Below are positions 10,190 through 20,529 of a DNA stretch of 64,000 nucleotides, piece after piece. The first letter of the stretch is position 1. Each line of letters starts with the position of its first letter. The notes beneath the pieces are model-generated. The model was given only the letters and a program-made list of their open reading frames with translations. It was not told the origin of the DNA and did no database searches. The position numbers and the translations under genes are program-made. The stretch comes from Mixophyes australis. Lineage: Eukaryota > Chordata > Amphibia > Anura > Limnodynastidae. The stretch spans positions 124,001 to 188,000 of the forward strand of contig JAVHZZ010000063.1 in the NCBI GenBank assembly GCA_036250195.1, given 5' to 3'.

Positions 10190-10813
10190 GGCTTGTATGA
10201 AAAGCAGAAAGATCAGTGAACAGCAAATAGCCAATATCTTACAGAAACATTGGAATATCCTAAAGTCTGATTATGACCTGAAAGAAGTGTTAGAGGATAG
10301 GATCTCTATGACATGGTGTAGATCTAAGAATTTGGGGTTTCATTTAGTCCACAGTTTCTCACCATTTGAAAAGAGAATTTCTAATAGACCAATGGGTTTT
10401 TTCAAATATGGCGTATGCCGGGCATGTCAATTTATGATACAAACAAAGGAGTATAAAGATCGGTTCTCGAGAGTTAAATCAAAGGATTCATAAATTGTAA
10501 CCCTCCGAATGTTATTTACTGCTTAACTTGTCCCTGTAACTTATACTATGGTGGCATGACAGGCAGGTCACTCAAAAATAGAATCTTGGAGCATGTAATC
10601 AACATAAAGAGAGTCAAGAGAGACAGAGATAATATAAAACAAGTAACATATGTTGAAAGGCACTTTATGAAGTGCCATGACTGTGATCCAAGATCACTAC
10701 AGGCATTTGTCATGGAACAGATCAAGATGGGTTTGAGAGGAGGAGATCTCCATCAGGAGCTCAAGAGGGAATCAAAGAGAATTCTCCTTATGGATTGTTT
10801 AGCTCTTATCTGA
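10190..10813 (+). pseudogene. Penelope-like element, C-terminal part with GIY-YIG endonuclease
   Basis: The first frame (10197-10493) matches the thumb and linker part of Penelope-like reverse transcriptases (MTWCRSKNLGFHLV, then a cysteine pair CRAC). A frameshift near 10490 leads to the second part: PPNVIYCLTCPCNLYYGGMT, then GRSLKNRILEH and ending KRILLMDCLALI before a TGA. The IY...YYGG pattern, followed by conserved Arg and EH, is the GIY-YIG endonuclease of Penelope elements, including the preceding CxC. The RT catalytic core is absent, so the copy is 5'-truncated, as is usual for these elements. It starts only about 17 bp after the DIRS recombinase stop. Confidence 0.8.
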
Positions 10814-12860
10814 TACAGGGCAACTCAGTTATGATATAATCACGATAAACATTTGACATTCTTATAATTCATATGAATACACTGTAATAAAAACTGTGTT
10901 TCATTTATCAAAGGTGATCGCTAGATATGGAAAGCAATTGTTATACAGAAAGGTAGTTACTTGCAAACTAATAGATTAGAATGTATAATAGATATTTACT
11001 AATGGCATCATTTGGCATTACATATAGGTAATTATAAACTCCACATATCATTGTGTTCTCATTTTTTACACAACTTATGCACTCTCATTTTTGGGGTTTT
11101 ATGACATTTTATTTTTGCTCTCCACTCCATTGAACTCATCTGTGTCAGCAGTGTTTCACAGTCCTGATTTACAGCTCGATCTTGCTCCAGCACCTTCCCT
11201 TGTACTGTGTTGCTCTCTAGCTCCAACTCTACACAGTCCACATCTGATATTATACCATCCTCTACTCTGCACTGCCAATCTGTTATACTGGTGAAGGTTG
11301 GTACTGCATCCTGTTGCAAACTCCATATACCTGCTAAATTTGGTCCTGGTGCATCCTGCATCCCAGTTGCCATAGAGATCTCAGCTCAACATCTCATTGC
11401 GTAGTCCTCTGTGGTGCCCACTTACCTAAATTAAGTTACCACTACTCGAGATTAAGCCCTGGGGACAACCGAGCACCGGCAAACACATCTGGTTCTATAG
11501 GAAAGGAGGTTGCTAAAGATGAAGCTCTCATCAACGACAGGTTCTGGTAACTTAACTGGTAGGGTGACTTGTGACAAAGTAAAAATATTTATATTGTGAC
11601 TCTATTGTATCGCTGGAAATAGTGTTGATGAATGTATGTTTTATTCCTGTACATGTCCGATACATCATTTTTGTATTAGCTTCTCAAGTCTTGTTTTTGG
11701 GATAAATAAGAATGTTTAGAGAGCTATGTTTATATTTGGATCAAAACTCTCAAAATTCATATCATGTATAGTTCTGTTTAAATTCAAGCCAAAACTTCAT
11801 TTCAGAAGTTAATTTATTATAGAAAAGTTTTATTTAGATGTATGCCTTATTTTAGTTTTTATAGTATCATAAACAGATCCGTTTAATATTGAGTTAAAGC
11901 CTCGTTTTGGAGCTCAACATAGCTGTAAGTATTAGCTCTGCCATATTCCAGCCCACGTCTCGTTTTAGTGCTTGAGGTCTTTATGTTTTAGCCCTGTTTC
12001 CATCTAAGTCCAAGCCTCGGTTTGGAGCTGAATGTGTTTGCGTGTATTAGTTTTCTTTTATTTAAGTCCAAGCCTCGTTTTGGTATTTATATGCATTAAA
12101 TCTGGTTCTAAATCCAAACCTCATTTTTGACTCCATCTAAAAGAATGCAGCCTCACTTTGAATTTCCTACAAGCCTCATTGCGAGTTAAGCGACGACTTC
12201 CGTACAGGATCTTTGTCTCCACGGCGGCACTTTATTGGCTGCTATACACTTTAAAAAGTCAGACAATTAGTAACATTGAGAAAGACTCAAATCTGAGGAT
12301 TCAAAACGCGTTGGTCACTGTGGTGATTCCTCGCTGACCAGGACGTTCACTTGGTTGGTGATTGGAAGGAGAATTCCGGGACTAATTTCAGCTTTACCTT
12401 CCTCCGTGTCTATTCATGTGAGCTTTGTGGTAGGGTCATCCACCCTATATTTATGTAGATGGTACCTATTTGTGCACCAGTTTTTATCTATATGGAACGT
12501 GAGTGTATTTTTAAATATTTGGTATCGGTGTAATAAAGAATAATGCAGTAGATATTTTTAGGTCTTTTTTCACATTTCCATATTGGGAGCTATATACTGA
12601 AAGAAGACTCTATGAAGATCAATGTAGAGAATACAACGCAATTAAACAAGAAGCTTTTAAGGAAGCACATTATATAAGGGGGTTACCCCATTCACCTACA
12701 CGTGGTTCACTGGTTTCCAGTGACAACTGCACCACTAGGAACTGAACACCAGTTATTGTACAAGAAAAATCGTTAGTCTTTGGACTTTAATGCTCTTCTG
12801 GGTGGAGGATATTTAAGTGTGAACATACTACACTATGTGTTATATATTATCCAGCTGGGG
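10814..12860 (+). mobile_element. Probable Penelope-like element 3' region
   Basis: Non-coding DNA follows the endonuclease stop. The part at about 12180-12545 has features seen in amphibian Penelope 3' regions: GAGTTAAGCGACG, a 'TTGAGAAAGACTC' segment, then CAAAACGCGTTGGTCACTG, and AATAAAG at 12534. The middle part (11060-11570) holds a minus-strand frame of 104 codons that I do not recognise. The right boundary is a guess. Confidence 0.45.
11890..12150. repeat. Degenerate tandem repeat, period about 55-58 bp
   Basis: A motif like CCAAGCCTCGTTTTGGAGCT recurs at about 11900, 11955 (changed), 12012, 12070 and 12117. The sequence between (ATTAGTTTT, TTTAAGTCC) is diverged but similarly spaced. 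An older copy may lie at about 11782. No coding role is seen. Confidence 0.5.
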
Positions 12861-12926
12861 AAGTGTTGCTTTATGAAGACTTCCACTGGTCTCTTAACCT
12901 ACATATACTTGTGAGCGTCCAAGCAC

Positions 12927-12976
12927 GTATATAATATATAATAATTATATATATATATATATATATAATTATTTAT
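12927..12976. repeat. AT-rich microsatellite
   Basis: A run dominated by alternating A and T (ATATATAT...), flanked by TATAATATATAATAATT. Confidence 0.85.
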
Positions 12977-13079
12977 ATTATTTCACACCAAACCACATAT
13001 ACTATGTGTACCAGATAAATATAAATTATTTTGCTTATCTGTACAGGTTCCTGTTGGCTCAATATTGCTTGTCTAGTTC

Positions 13080-13820
13080 ACACAATACATAGATATAAAG
13101 AATGAGAAATCCCATATAGTATATTTTCATAAAAACAAATTTATTGAATAATATAAAAATTGCACATTCACAAAAAATAAAAGAATCAAAGTCTTATCTG
13201 TAATCAAGGTGTAATTATACCAGTACTCACTGTCATTAGTCACCACCAGGGGCAGGCTGGGCTGGGGGGCATCTGCCCAAAGGGCCGGTCACATAATGGG
13301 CTACCTTGGGCTGGATCACTTAGCCACTAGCCTTTTTTTCCCTTTAAAATGGTCCTAATAGGCTGTTGAATCGAGGTTTCCCCCCAGGGCTAAAATTTGC
13401 CACCCCTCCCCTGATCACCACTCAATGGAGTCAGAAAACAAAAGATTGAATTACTGGTGGTTCAATTCCAATATTGGATACAGAGAAAGTTTGAGAAATA
13501 TATCACATGTAATGACCTCAACACGTTTCGTCTACTAGAGACTTTATCAGGAGAACAAATTCACCTATATGTGCATTTATTACTTATACTATAGCTGGTG
13601 GCCATTTTGCACATGCACAGTTCATATTCTTCAGTGCGCATGCGCGGCTTGAGAATTAAGTGCAGATCGTTCGTGATTGCACCAAGTAAACACCTAGGAA
13701 TACCTCACATTACCTGTAAAATATATCGGAAACAGAGGCAAATGATCTAAGAGACCTCATATGTGGCTTAACAATTTCTTACAAGTGGCAGCCATAACAA
13801 TTCCGTGCACGGCACCACTT
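13080..13820 (-). mobile_element. Probable second Penelope-like 3' end, reversed
   Basis: Read on the minus strand, this region has CTGATAAAGTCTCTAGTAGA followed by CGAAACGTGTTGAGG, and ends with CAATAAATTTG. That is the layout of a Penelope 3' region. It is interrupted by the small hAT-type element at 13247-13413. No coding sequence is left. Confidence 0.45.
13247..13413. mobile_element. hAT-type MITE, 167 bp, with 8-bp target duplication
   Basis: The element begins CAGGGGCAGGCTGG and ends CCACCCCTCCCCTG, an imperfect terminal inverted repeat starting with CAGGGG. It is flanked by GTCACCAC at 13239-13246 and ATCACCAC at 13414-13421, which are 8-bp duplications with one mismatch and the size expected for hAT. 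It has no coding capacity. Internal text such as CTAAAATTTGCCA matches common amphibian hAT MITEs as I know them. Confidence 0.75.
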
Positions 13821-13878
13821 AGCTTATTGTGATGCACACCTGTCTCGTTCGCAAATTAGATAAGGGCAACATAACCAA

Positions 13879-15086
13879 TATACACAGCCACAACATTAAA
13901 ACCACCTGCCTAATATTGTGTAGGTCCCCCTCCCCTTGTGCCAACAAAACTGTTTTGACCATGCGAGGCATGGACTCCACAAGACCTGTGAAGGTGTCCT
14001 GTGGTATGTGGCACCAAGACGTTAGCAGATCCTTTAAGTACTGTAAGTTGTAAGGTGGGGCTTCCAAGGCTTGGACTTATTCTTACAGCATATTCCACAG
14101 ATGCTCGAATGGACTGAGATCTAGGGAATTTGGAGGCCAAGTCAACACCTTGAACTCTTTGTCATGTCCCTCAACCCATTCCTGAACACTTTTTGCAAAG
14201 TGGCAGGGTGCATTATCCTGTTGAAACAGGTTACTACATTCAGGGAATACCGCTGCCATGGAGGGGTGTACTTGGTCTGCAACAAAGCTTAGGTAGGTGG
14301 TATGTGTCAAAGTAACACCCACATAAATGCCAGGACCCAATGTTTCCCAGTAGATTATAATCTAGAGTATCACAATGCCTCCACCGGCTTGCCTTCTTCC
14401 CATTGTACATCCTGGTGACTTCTCTTCCCCATATTAAACGATGCACACGCACCTGGCCGTCTACGATGTAAAAGAAAATGCGATTCATCAGACAAGGCCA
14501 CCCTCTTCTATTGCTCCATGGTCCAGTTCTAGCGCTCACTTGCCCATTGTAGGCATTTTGGTGGTGGATCATCATGAGCTCTCTAACCGTTCTGTGGCTA
14601 CACAGCCCCATAGGCAGCAACCTTCGATCCACTGTGTGTTCTGACACCTTGCTATCATAGCCAGCATTACCTTTTTCAGAAATTTGTGCTATAGTAACTC
14701 TTCTATGGGATCGGACCAGCCAGGCTAGCCTATGCTCCTCATGCGCTTGGGTGCCCATGACCCTGTCGTTGGTTCACTGGTTGTCCTTTCTTGGACTACT
14801 TTTGGTAGGTACTAACCACTGCATACCGCAAACACCCCACAAGATCTGTCGTTTTGGAGATTCTCTGACCCAGTCATCTAGCCATCACAATTTGACTCTT
14901 GTCAAAGTCGCTCAGATCCTTACGCATACCCATTCTTCCTGCTTCCAACACATCAACTTCAAAAACTAAGTGTTGACTTGTTGTCTAATATATCCCACCA
15001 CTTAACAGGTGCCATTATAACGAGATAATAACTGTTATTCACTTCACTGGTCAGCGATATTAATATTGTGGACGACTGGACTATAT
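13879..15086 (-). mobile_element. Tc1/mariner element
   Basis: The plus-strand left end reads CAGCCACAACATTAAAACCA. The right end, reverse-complemented, reads GTCCACAATATTAATATCGC, giving a matching diverged terminal inverted repeat. The whole element is about 1.2 kb, the usual Tc1 length, and lies between TA-rich flanks consistent with TA target sites. It carries the broken transposase below and lies between the reversed Penelope relic and zinc-finger gene 2. Confidence 0.75.
13905..14800 (-). pseudogene. Tc1-like transposase, multiple frameshifts
   Basis: The N-terminal and middle part (minus strand from 14758) has the helix-turn-helix and linker region (RLAWLVRSHRRVTIAQI, KVSEHTVDRRLL). 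The second part (14340-14083) has FQQDNAPCHFAKSVQEW, which contains the second catalytic Asp, and SLDLSPFEHLWNML, which holds the last acidic residue of the DD(E) triad. The end (from 14067) has LKDLLTSWCHIPQDTF and GLVESMPR. The three parts lie in different frames, and the first catalytic Asp region (near 14500, around the DGQVRVHRL segment) is disrupted. It would have cut and pasted the element; this copy is inactive. Confidence 0.85.
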
Positions 15087-15124
15087 ATATGTATTATATA
15101 TACACACACACACGGATCAATTGT
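15087..15124. repeat. TA / CA microsatellite
   Basis: An alternating TA run followed by CACACACACA between the Tc1 end and the 3' end of zinc-finger gene 2. Confidence 0.7.
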
Positions 15125-15234
15125 TTAATTTACATTAACAGTTAAATGATTTCACAATATTTGGAGAATTGCGGAAAACTTGTTTCATTTCCAATTGCTT
15201 TTGTCTTGTGTGAAATTTTTGATGTTCAACAAGT
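15125..15234 (-). pseudogene. Out-of-frame last finger and 3' end of zinc-finger gene 2
   Basis: The minus strand here still encodes the end of a finger and a short tail (FRNSPNIVKSFNC) in the frame lost by the deletion. The DNA AATATTGTGAAATCATTTAA followed by GTTAATGTAAATT matches the sequence after the broken finger 5 of gene 1 (4006-4040), which marks a shared ancestral 3' end. Confidence 0.6.
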
Positions 15235-15899
15235 TTAAATTTCTGTGTAAAACATTTCCAACATTTTCTCACCTGTGTGAGTTCTCTGATGTTTAACAAG
15301 AGATGATTTATGTATAAAACATTTCCCACATTCAAAACATGGAAATGGTTTCTCACCGGTGTGAGTTCTCTGATGTAAAACAAGATTTGATTTCTGTGCA
15401 AAACATTTCCCACACTCAGAACATGTAAATGATTTCTCACCTGTGTGAGTTCTCTGATGTCTTATAAGGTTTGGTTTATTTATAAACCATTTTTCACACT
15501 CCGAGCAAGGAAATAGTTTCTCACCTGTGTGAGTTCTCTGATGTTTAACAAGATTTGATTTACATGTAAAACATTTCCCACATTCAGAACATGGAAATAG
15601 TTTCTCGCTTGTGTGACTTATCTGATGTTTATGAAGAGATGACTTAAACACAAAGCATTTCCCACCCTCAGGACATAGAAATATTTTATCATCTGTATGA
15701 GCTGTACTATGTGTAACAATATCTATGTTATCAGGAGAACATTTCTCATGATTAGAGAGTTCCGATGGTTTATCTGGATGTATAATTAGGGTAGTGGGGC
15801 TTCCTCCTGGGGAACCATGTGTGATGTTATCATCTTCTATTTCAAAATCTGTAGTAAAAATAGATTTTTCCTCTGAGAAATTCCTGTGTTTGCATCCAT
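15235..15899 (-). pseudogene. Zinc-finger gene 2, terminal C2H2 finger exon, frameshifted
   Basis: On the minus strand an acceptor (TTTATTTCCAACAG) precedes 15899. The exon opens [13 protein letters not shown] in the same phase as gene 1 and shares its spacer ([19 protein letters not shown]). There is no in-frame ATG, as expected for an internal exon. Finger 1 is degenerate (CPEGGKCF, second Cys replaced by Gly, the same loss as gene 1). Five full fingers follow, apart from changes such as CSECEKWF and CFECGKCF. After HTGEK in the last linker, near 15275, a deletion shifts the frame and the protein ends at 15235. The remaining finger text ([15 protein letters not shown]) survives in another frame to about 15190. 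It is a paralogue of gene 1 in opposite orientation, with a frameshift that affects only the last finger. Confidence 0.8.
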
Positions 15900-16781
15900 C
15901 TGTTGGAAATAAAATAAATGTATGAAAATAAGACTTTGTATTTCACATTGATTGACATATTATAATGCCCAACATTTTCATACTATAAGTAAGTTGAAAT
16001 GTCCAGCTGTTTAATTTCAATTTGTAAACTACAAACACTTCTTCACTATTAGTAAACTGCATTACAAGCACATTGCATAAACCCAGCCACAGTGACACGT
16101 AAATTACATCCAACTTGGACAATTCCAGCCAAAATGTGGACATTGGAGAATAACATCTCCTAAGCATACCCATAGCCCAGCCAGCCTCCTACAACAGGAA
16201 GACTCATTAGCCAGGAAGCCTCATTGTCTAACTAGACTCTGCCATCACACGCAAACACTGGAGCTTCAAAAGTAGAGTACAGATAGGTTAAATGAGCAGC
16301 GAGTCCTGGATATGGGTTTACACTACTCTTGGTCTCACATCCTTGCACAGAGCAGGACAGTATCAGAATAGAGTAAGACAATGGAGTAGGGCAGAGATGG
16401 GCAATAGAACAAAGTAAAGTATAAGAACAAAGCACGGACCAGAGTCAGATCAGAAAAATAAAGAGCAACTGTACAGAGCATCCAAGCACAAAGATTGTAG
16501 AGAAACTATTATGCAATGATGGGTGGGTGTGTGAGAATGGGGAGATTGTGTGAAGAGAAGTTTGTGATGGGGTGTATGTGATCTTAGAGGGAGGAAGATA
16601 ATCTCATATTCTGCATTAGTATTACAGTGATAATATACAACTGCGGATCAAATATTCATGGTAATGTCACATGTGGTAATACAGGGAGATGGTTATGGAT
16701 AATGTCACAGCAGGAAGTGTACAGGACATTCATGTGTAATTTCATGGAGTCAGACTGATGTCCCATGAGATAAACCAGACA
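15900..16781 (-). other. Intron of zinc-finger gene 2
   Basis: There is no convincing exon between the acceptor at about 15900 and the minisatellite. The acidic spacer exon found in gene 1 (ETYVRGDQQ) was not found on the minus strand here. The part at 16560-16780 resembles, from memory, a conserved intron segment after the KRAB-A-like exon in this gene family (minus-strand GTCTGGTTTATCTCATGGGA). That is recognition, not a search. Confidence 0.4.
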
Positions 16782-19700
16782 GTGTGAGGAGGAGACTGGT
16801 CAGATCTCTGGGCTGGGAGCACACAATGATATGATGTGAGGAGACTGGTCAGATCTGTGGGCTGGTAGCACACAATGATATGATGTGAGGAGGAGACTGG
16901 TCAGATCTGTGGGCTGGTAGCACACAATTATATGATGTGAGGAGGAGACTGGTCAAGTCACTGGGCTGGTAGCACACAATGATATGATGTGAGGAGGAGA
17001 CTGGTCAGATCTGTGGGCTGGGAGCACACAATGATATGATGTGAGGGGGAGACTGGTTAGATCTCTGGGCTGGTAGCACACAATGATATGATGTGAGGAG
17101 GAGACTAGATAGATCTCTGGGCTGGTAGCACACACTGATATGATGTGAGGGGGAGACTGGTTAGATCTCTGGGCTGGTAGCACACAATGATATGATGTGA
17201 GGAGGAGACTGGTCAGGTCTCTGGGCTAGAAGCACACAATGATATGATGTGAGGAAGAGACTGGTCAGATCTGTGGGCTGGCAGCACACAATGATATGAT
17301 GTGAGGAGGAGAATGGTCAGATCTCTGGGCTAGGAGCACACAATGATATGATGTGAGGAGGAGACTGGTCAGATCTCTGGACTGGGAGAACAAAATGATA
17401 TGATGTGAGGAGACTAGTCAGATCTGTGGGCTGGTAGCACACAATGATATGATGTAAGGAAGAGACTGGTGAGATCTGTGGGCTGGGAGCAGACAATGAT
17501 ATGATGTGAGGAGGAGACTGGTCTGATCTGTGGGCTGGTAGCACACAATGATTTGATGTGAGGGGGAGACTGGTCAGATCTGTGGGCTGGGAGCACACAA
17601 TGATATGATGTGAGGAGGAGACTGGTCAGATCTGTGGGCTGGGAGCACACAATGATATGATGTGAGGAGGAGAAGGGTCAGATGTCTGGGCTGGGAGCAC
17701 ACAATGATATGATGTGAGGAGGAGACTGGTGAGATCTCTGGGCTGGTAGCACACAATGATATGATGTGAGGAGGAGACTGGTCAGATCTATGGGCTGGGA
17801 GCAGACAATGATATGATGTGAGGAGGAGACTGGTCAGATCTGTGGGCTGGTAGCACACAATGATATGATGTGAGGAGGAGACTGGTCAGATCTGTGGGCT
17901 GGTAGCACACAATGATATGATGTGAGGAGGAGACTGGTTAGATCTCTGGGCTGAGAGCACACAATGATATGATGTGAGGAGGAGACTGGTCTGATCTCTG
18001 GACTAGGAGCACACAATGATATGATGTGAGGAGGAGAAGGGTCAGATCTGTGGGCTGGGAGCACACAATGATATGATGTGAGGAGGAGACTAGATAGATC
18101 TCTGGGCTGGTAGCACACAATGATATGATGTGAGGGGGAGACTGTTTAGATCTCTGGGCTGGTAGCACACAATGATATGATGTGAGGAGGAGACTGGTCA
18201 GATCTGTGGGCTGGGAGCACACAAAGATATGATGTGAGGAGGAGACTGGTCAGATCTCTGGGCTAGAAGCACACAATGATATGATGTGAGGAAGAGACTG
18301 GTCAGATCTGTGGGCTGGCAGCACACAATGATATGATGTGAGGAGGAGAATGGTCAGATCTCTGGGCTAGGAGCACACAATGATATGATGTGAGGAGGAG
18401 ACTGGTCAGATATGTGGGCTGGGAGCAGACAATGATATGATGTGAGGAGGAGACTGGTCAGATCTGTGGGCTGGTAGCACACAATGATATGATGTGAGGA
18501 GGAGACTGGTCAGATCTGTGGGCTGGGAGCACACAATGATATGATGTGAGGAGGAGAAGGGTCAGATGTCTGGGCTGGGAGCACACAATGATATGATGTG
18601 AGGAGGAGACTGGTGAGATCTCTGGGCTGGTAGCACACAATGATATGATGTGAGGAGGAGACTGGTCAGATCTATGGGCTGGGAGCAGACAATGATATGA
18701 TGTGAGGAGGAGACTGGTCAGATCTGTGGGCTGGTAGCACACAATGATATGATGTGAGGAGGAGACTGGTCAGATCTGTGGGCTGGTAGCACACAATGAT
18801 ATGATGTGAGGAGGAGACTGGTTAGATCTCTGGGCTGAGAGCACACAATGATATGATGTGAGGAGGAGACTGGTCTGATCTCTGGACTAGGAGCACACAA
18901 TGATATGATGTGAGGAGGAGAAGGGTCAGATCTGTGGGCTGGGAGCACACAATGATATGATGTGAGGAGGAGACTAGATAGATCTCTGGGCTGGTAGCAC
19001 ACAATGATATGATGTGAGGGGGAGACTGTTTAGATCTCTGGGCTGGAAGCACACAATGATATGATGTGAGGAGGAGACTGGTCAGATCTGTGGGCTGGGA
19101 GCACACAAAGATATGATGTGAGGAGGAGACTGGTCAGATCTGTGGGCTAGAAGCACACAATGATATGATGTGAGGAAGAGACTGGTCAGATCTGTGGGCT
19201 GGCAGCACACAATGATATGATGTGAGGAGGAGAATGGTCAGATCTCTGGGCTAGGAGCACACAATGATATGATGTGAGGAGGAGACTGGTCAGATATGTG
19301 GGCTGGGAGCAGACAATGATATGATGTGAGGAGCAGACTGGTCAGATCTGTGGGCTGGTAGCACACAATGATATGATGTGAGGAGGAGACTGGTCAGATC
19401 TGTGGGCTGGTAGCACACAATGATATGATGTGAGGAGGAGACTGGTTAGATCTCTGGGCTGGGAGCACACAATGATATGATGTGAGGAGGAGACTGGTCT
19501 GATCTCTGGGCTAGGAGCACACAATGATATGATGTGAGGAGGAGAAGGGTCAGATCTGTGGGCTGGGAGCACACAATGATATGATGTGAGGGGGAGACTG
19601 TTTAGATCTCTGGGCTGGTAGCACACAATGATACGATGTGAGGAGGAGACTGGTCAGATCTGTGGGCTGGTAGCACACAATGATATGATGTGAGGAAGAG

Positions 19701-20206
19701 ACTGGTCAGATCTGTGGGCTGGCAGCACACAATGATATGATGTGAGGAGGAGAATGGTCAGATCTCTGGGCTAGGAGCACACAATGATATGATGTGAGGA
19801 GGAGACTGGTCAGATATGTGGTCTGGGAGCACACAATGATTTGATGTGAGGAGGAGACTGGTCAGATCTCTGGGCTGGTAGCACACAATGATATGATGTG
19901 AGGAGGAGACTGGTCGGATCACTGGGCTGGGAGCACACAATGATATGATGTGAGGAGGAGACTGGTCAGATATGTGGGCTGGGAGCACACAATGATATGA
20001 TGTGAGGAGGAGACTGGTCGGATCACTGGGCTGGGAGCACACAATGATATGATGTGAGGAGGAGACTGGTCAGATATGCGGGCTGGGAGCACACAATGAT
20101 ATGATGTGAGGAGGAGACTGGTCGGATCACTGGGCTGGGAGCACACAATGATATGATGTGAGGAGGAGACTGGTCGGATCACTGGGCTGGGAGCACACAA
20201 TGATAT
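16782..20206. repeat. 52-bp minisatellite, about 66 units
   Basis: The unit on the plus strand is about GATCTGTGGGCTGGGAGCAC followed by ACAATGATATGATGTGAGGA and GGAGACTGGTCA, 52 bp. Variants alternate at a few positions (CTGTG or CTCTG; GGGAGC or GGTAGC; GGTCA or GGTTA; CTAGATA). Longer blocks recur at 884 bp (17 units): the segments at 17574, 17834 and 17938 reappear at 18458, 18718 and 18822. The block at 18718 returns in modified form 624 bp (12 units) later. Long open frames on the minus strand are by-products of the repeat. It lies in the intron of zinc-finger gene 2 and abuts the KRAB-A-like exon. Confidence 0.95.
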
Positions 20207-20263
20207 GTACAGATCCTTGGGCCCTTCTAAATTCTCCAACTCATTCCGACACTTTATAGGAAC
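20207..20263 (-). pseudogene. KRAB-A-like exon of zinc-finger gene 2, truncated
   Basis: On the minus strand, acceptor ATGTCAG precedes VPIKCRNELENLEGPKDLY. The family form carries a longer KRAB-A-like box between VPI-C and LEG-KDLY, so about eight to ten residues are missing internally. The exon then stops at GATCTGTAC, exactly where the minisatellite begins, so its 3' end and splice donor are gone. KRAB-A-like boxes recruit corepressors in other lineages. Here the box is clearly damaged. It sits about 80 bp after the exon at 20343-20507, in the family order. Confidence 0.65.
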
Positions 20264-20342
20264 CTGACATACACAATGACACAGTCATCATCCAGACACA
20301 TCCCCTAATGTTACTGTATTATGTCCCATTCCCAGCAGTCAC

Positions 20343-20507
20343 CTCTCCAGTCACCAGCTGAATGATTTGTTTGGTCAATTCCAGGATCTTCTGGCCATTG
20401 ATTTCTTCACGTATCAGTGACTGAGGTTCAGGCACCGTGATGGGGATCTGGGTTGTGCTCATTACTCCAGAAACACAGGGGCGGCTCTTGGGTGTCACTG
20501 TGTAATC
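20343..20507 (-). CDS. Zinc-finger gene 2, upstream exon
   Basis: On the minus strand, acceptor AATACGCAG is followed by DYTVTPKSRPCVSGVMS, then TQIPITVPEPQSLI, and the exon ends ILELTKQIIQLVTGE with donor GAGAG/GTGACT. It is open and 165 bp long (55 codons). This is the conserved exon before the KRAB-A-like exon in amphibian zinc-finger genes (typical words: CVSGG, SLIHE, KILELTNKIIQLLTGE). The exon looks intact, but the KRAB-A-like and finger exons downstream are broken, so the gene as a whole is probably a pseudogene. First exons are not identified with confidence. Confidence 0.7.
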
Positions 20508-20529
20508 CTGCGTATTGAGAGACATCAAA

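Noticed and set aside
16953..20239. Series of 93-106 codon minus-strand frames (SLLLTSYHCVLPAHRSDQ-type)
   Set aside because: They are translations of the 52-bp minisatellite in rotating phases. Only the N-terminal piece of the last one overlaps a real KRAB-A-like exon.
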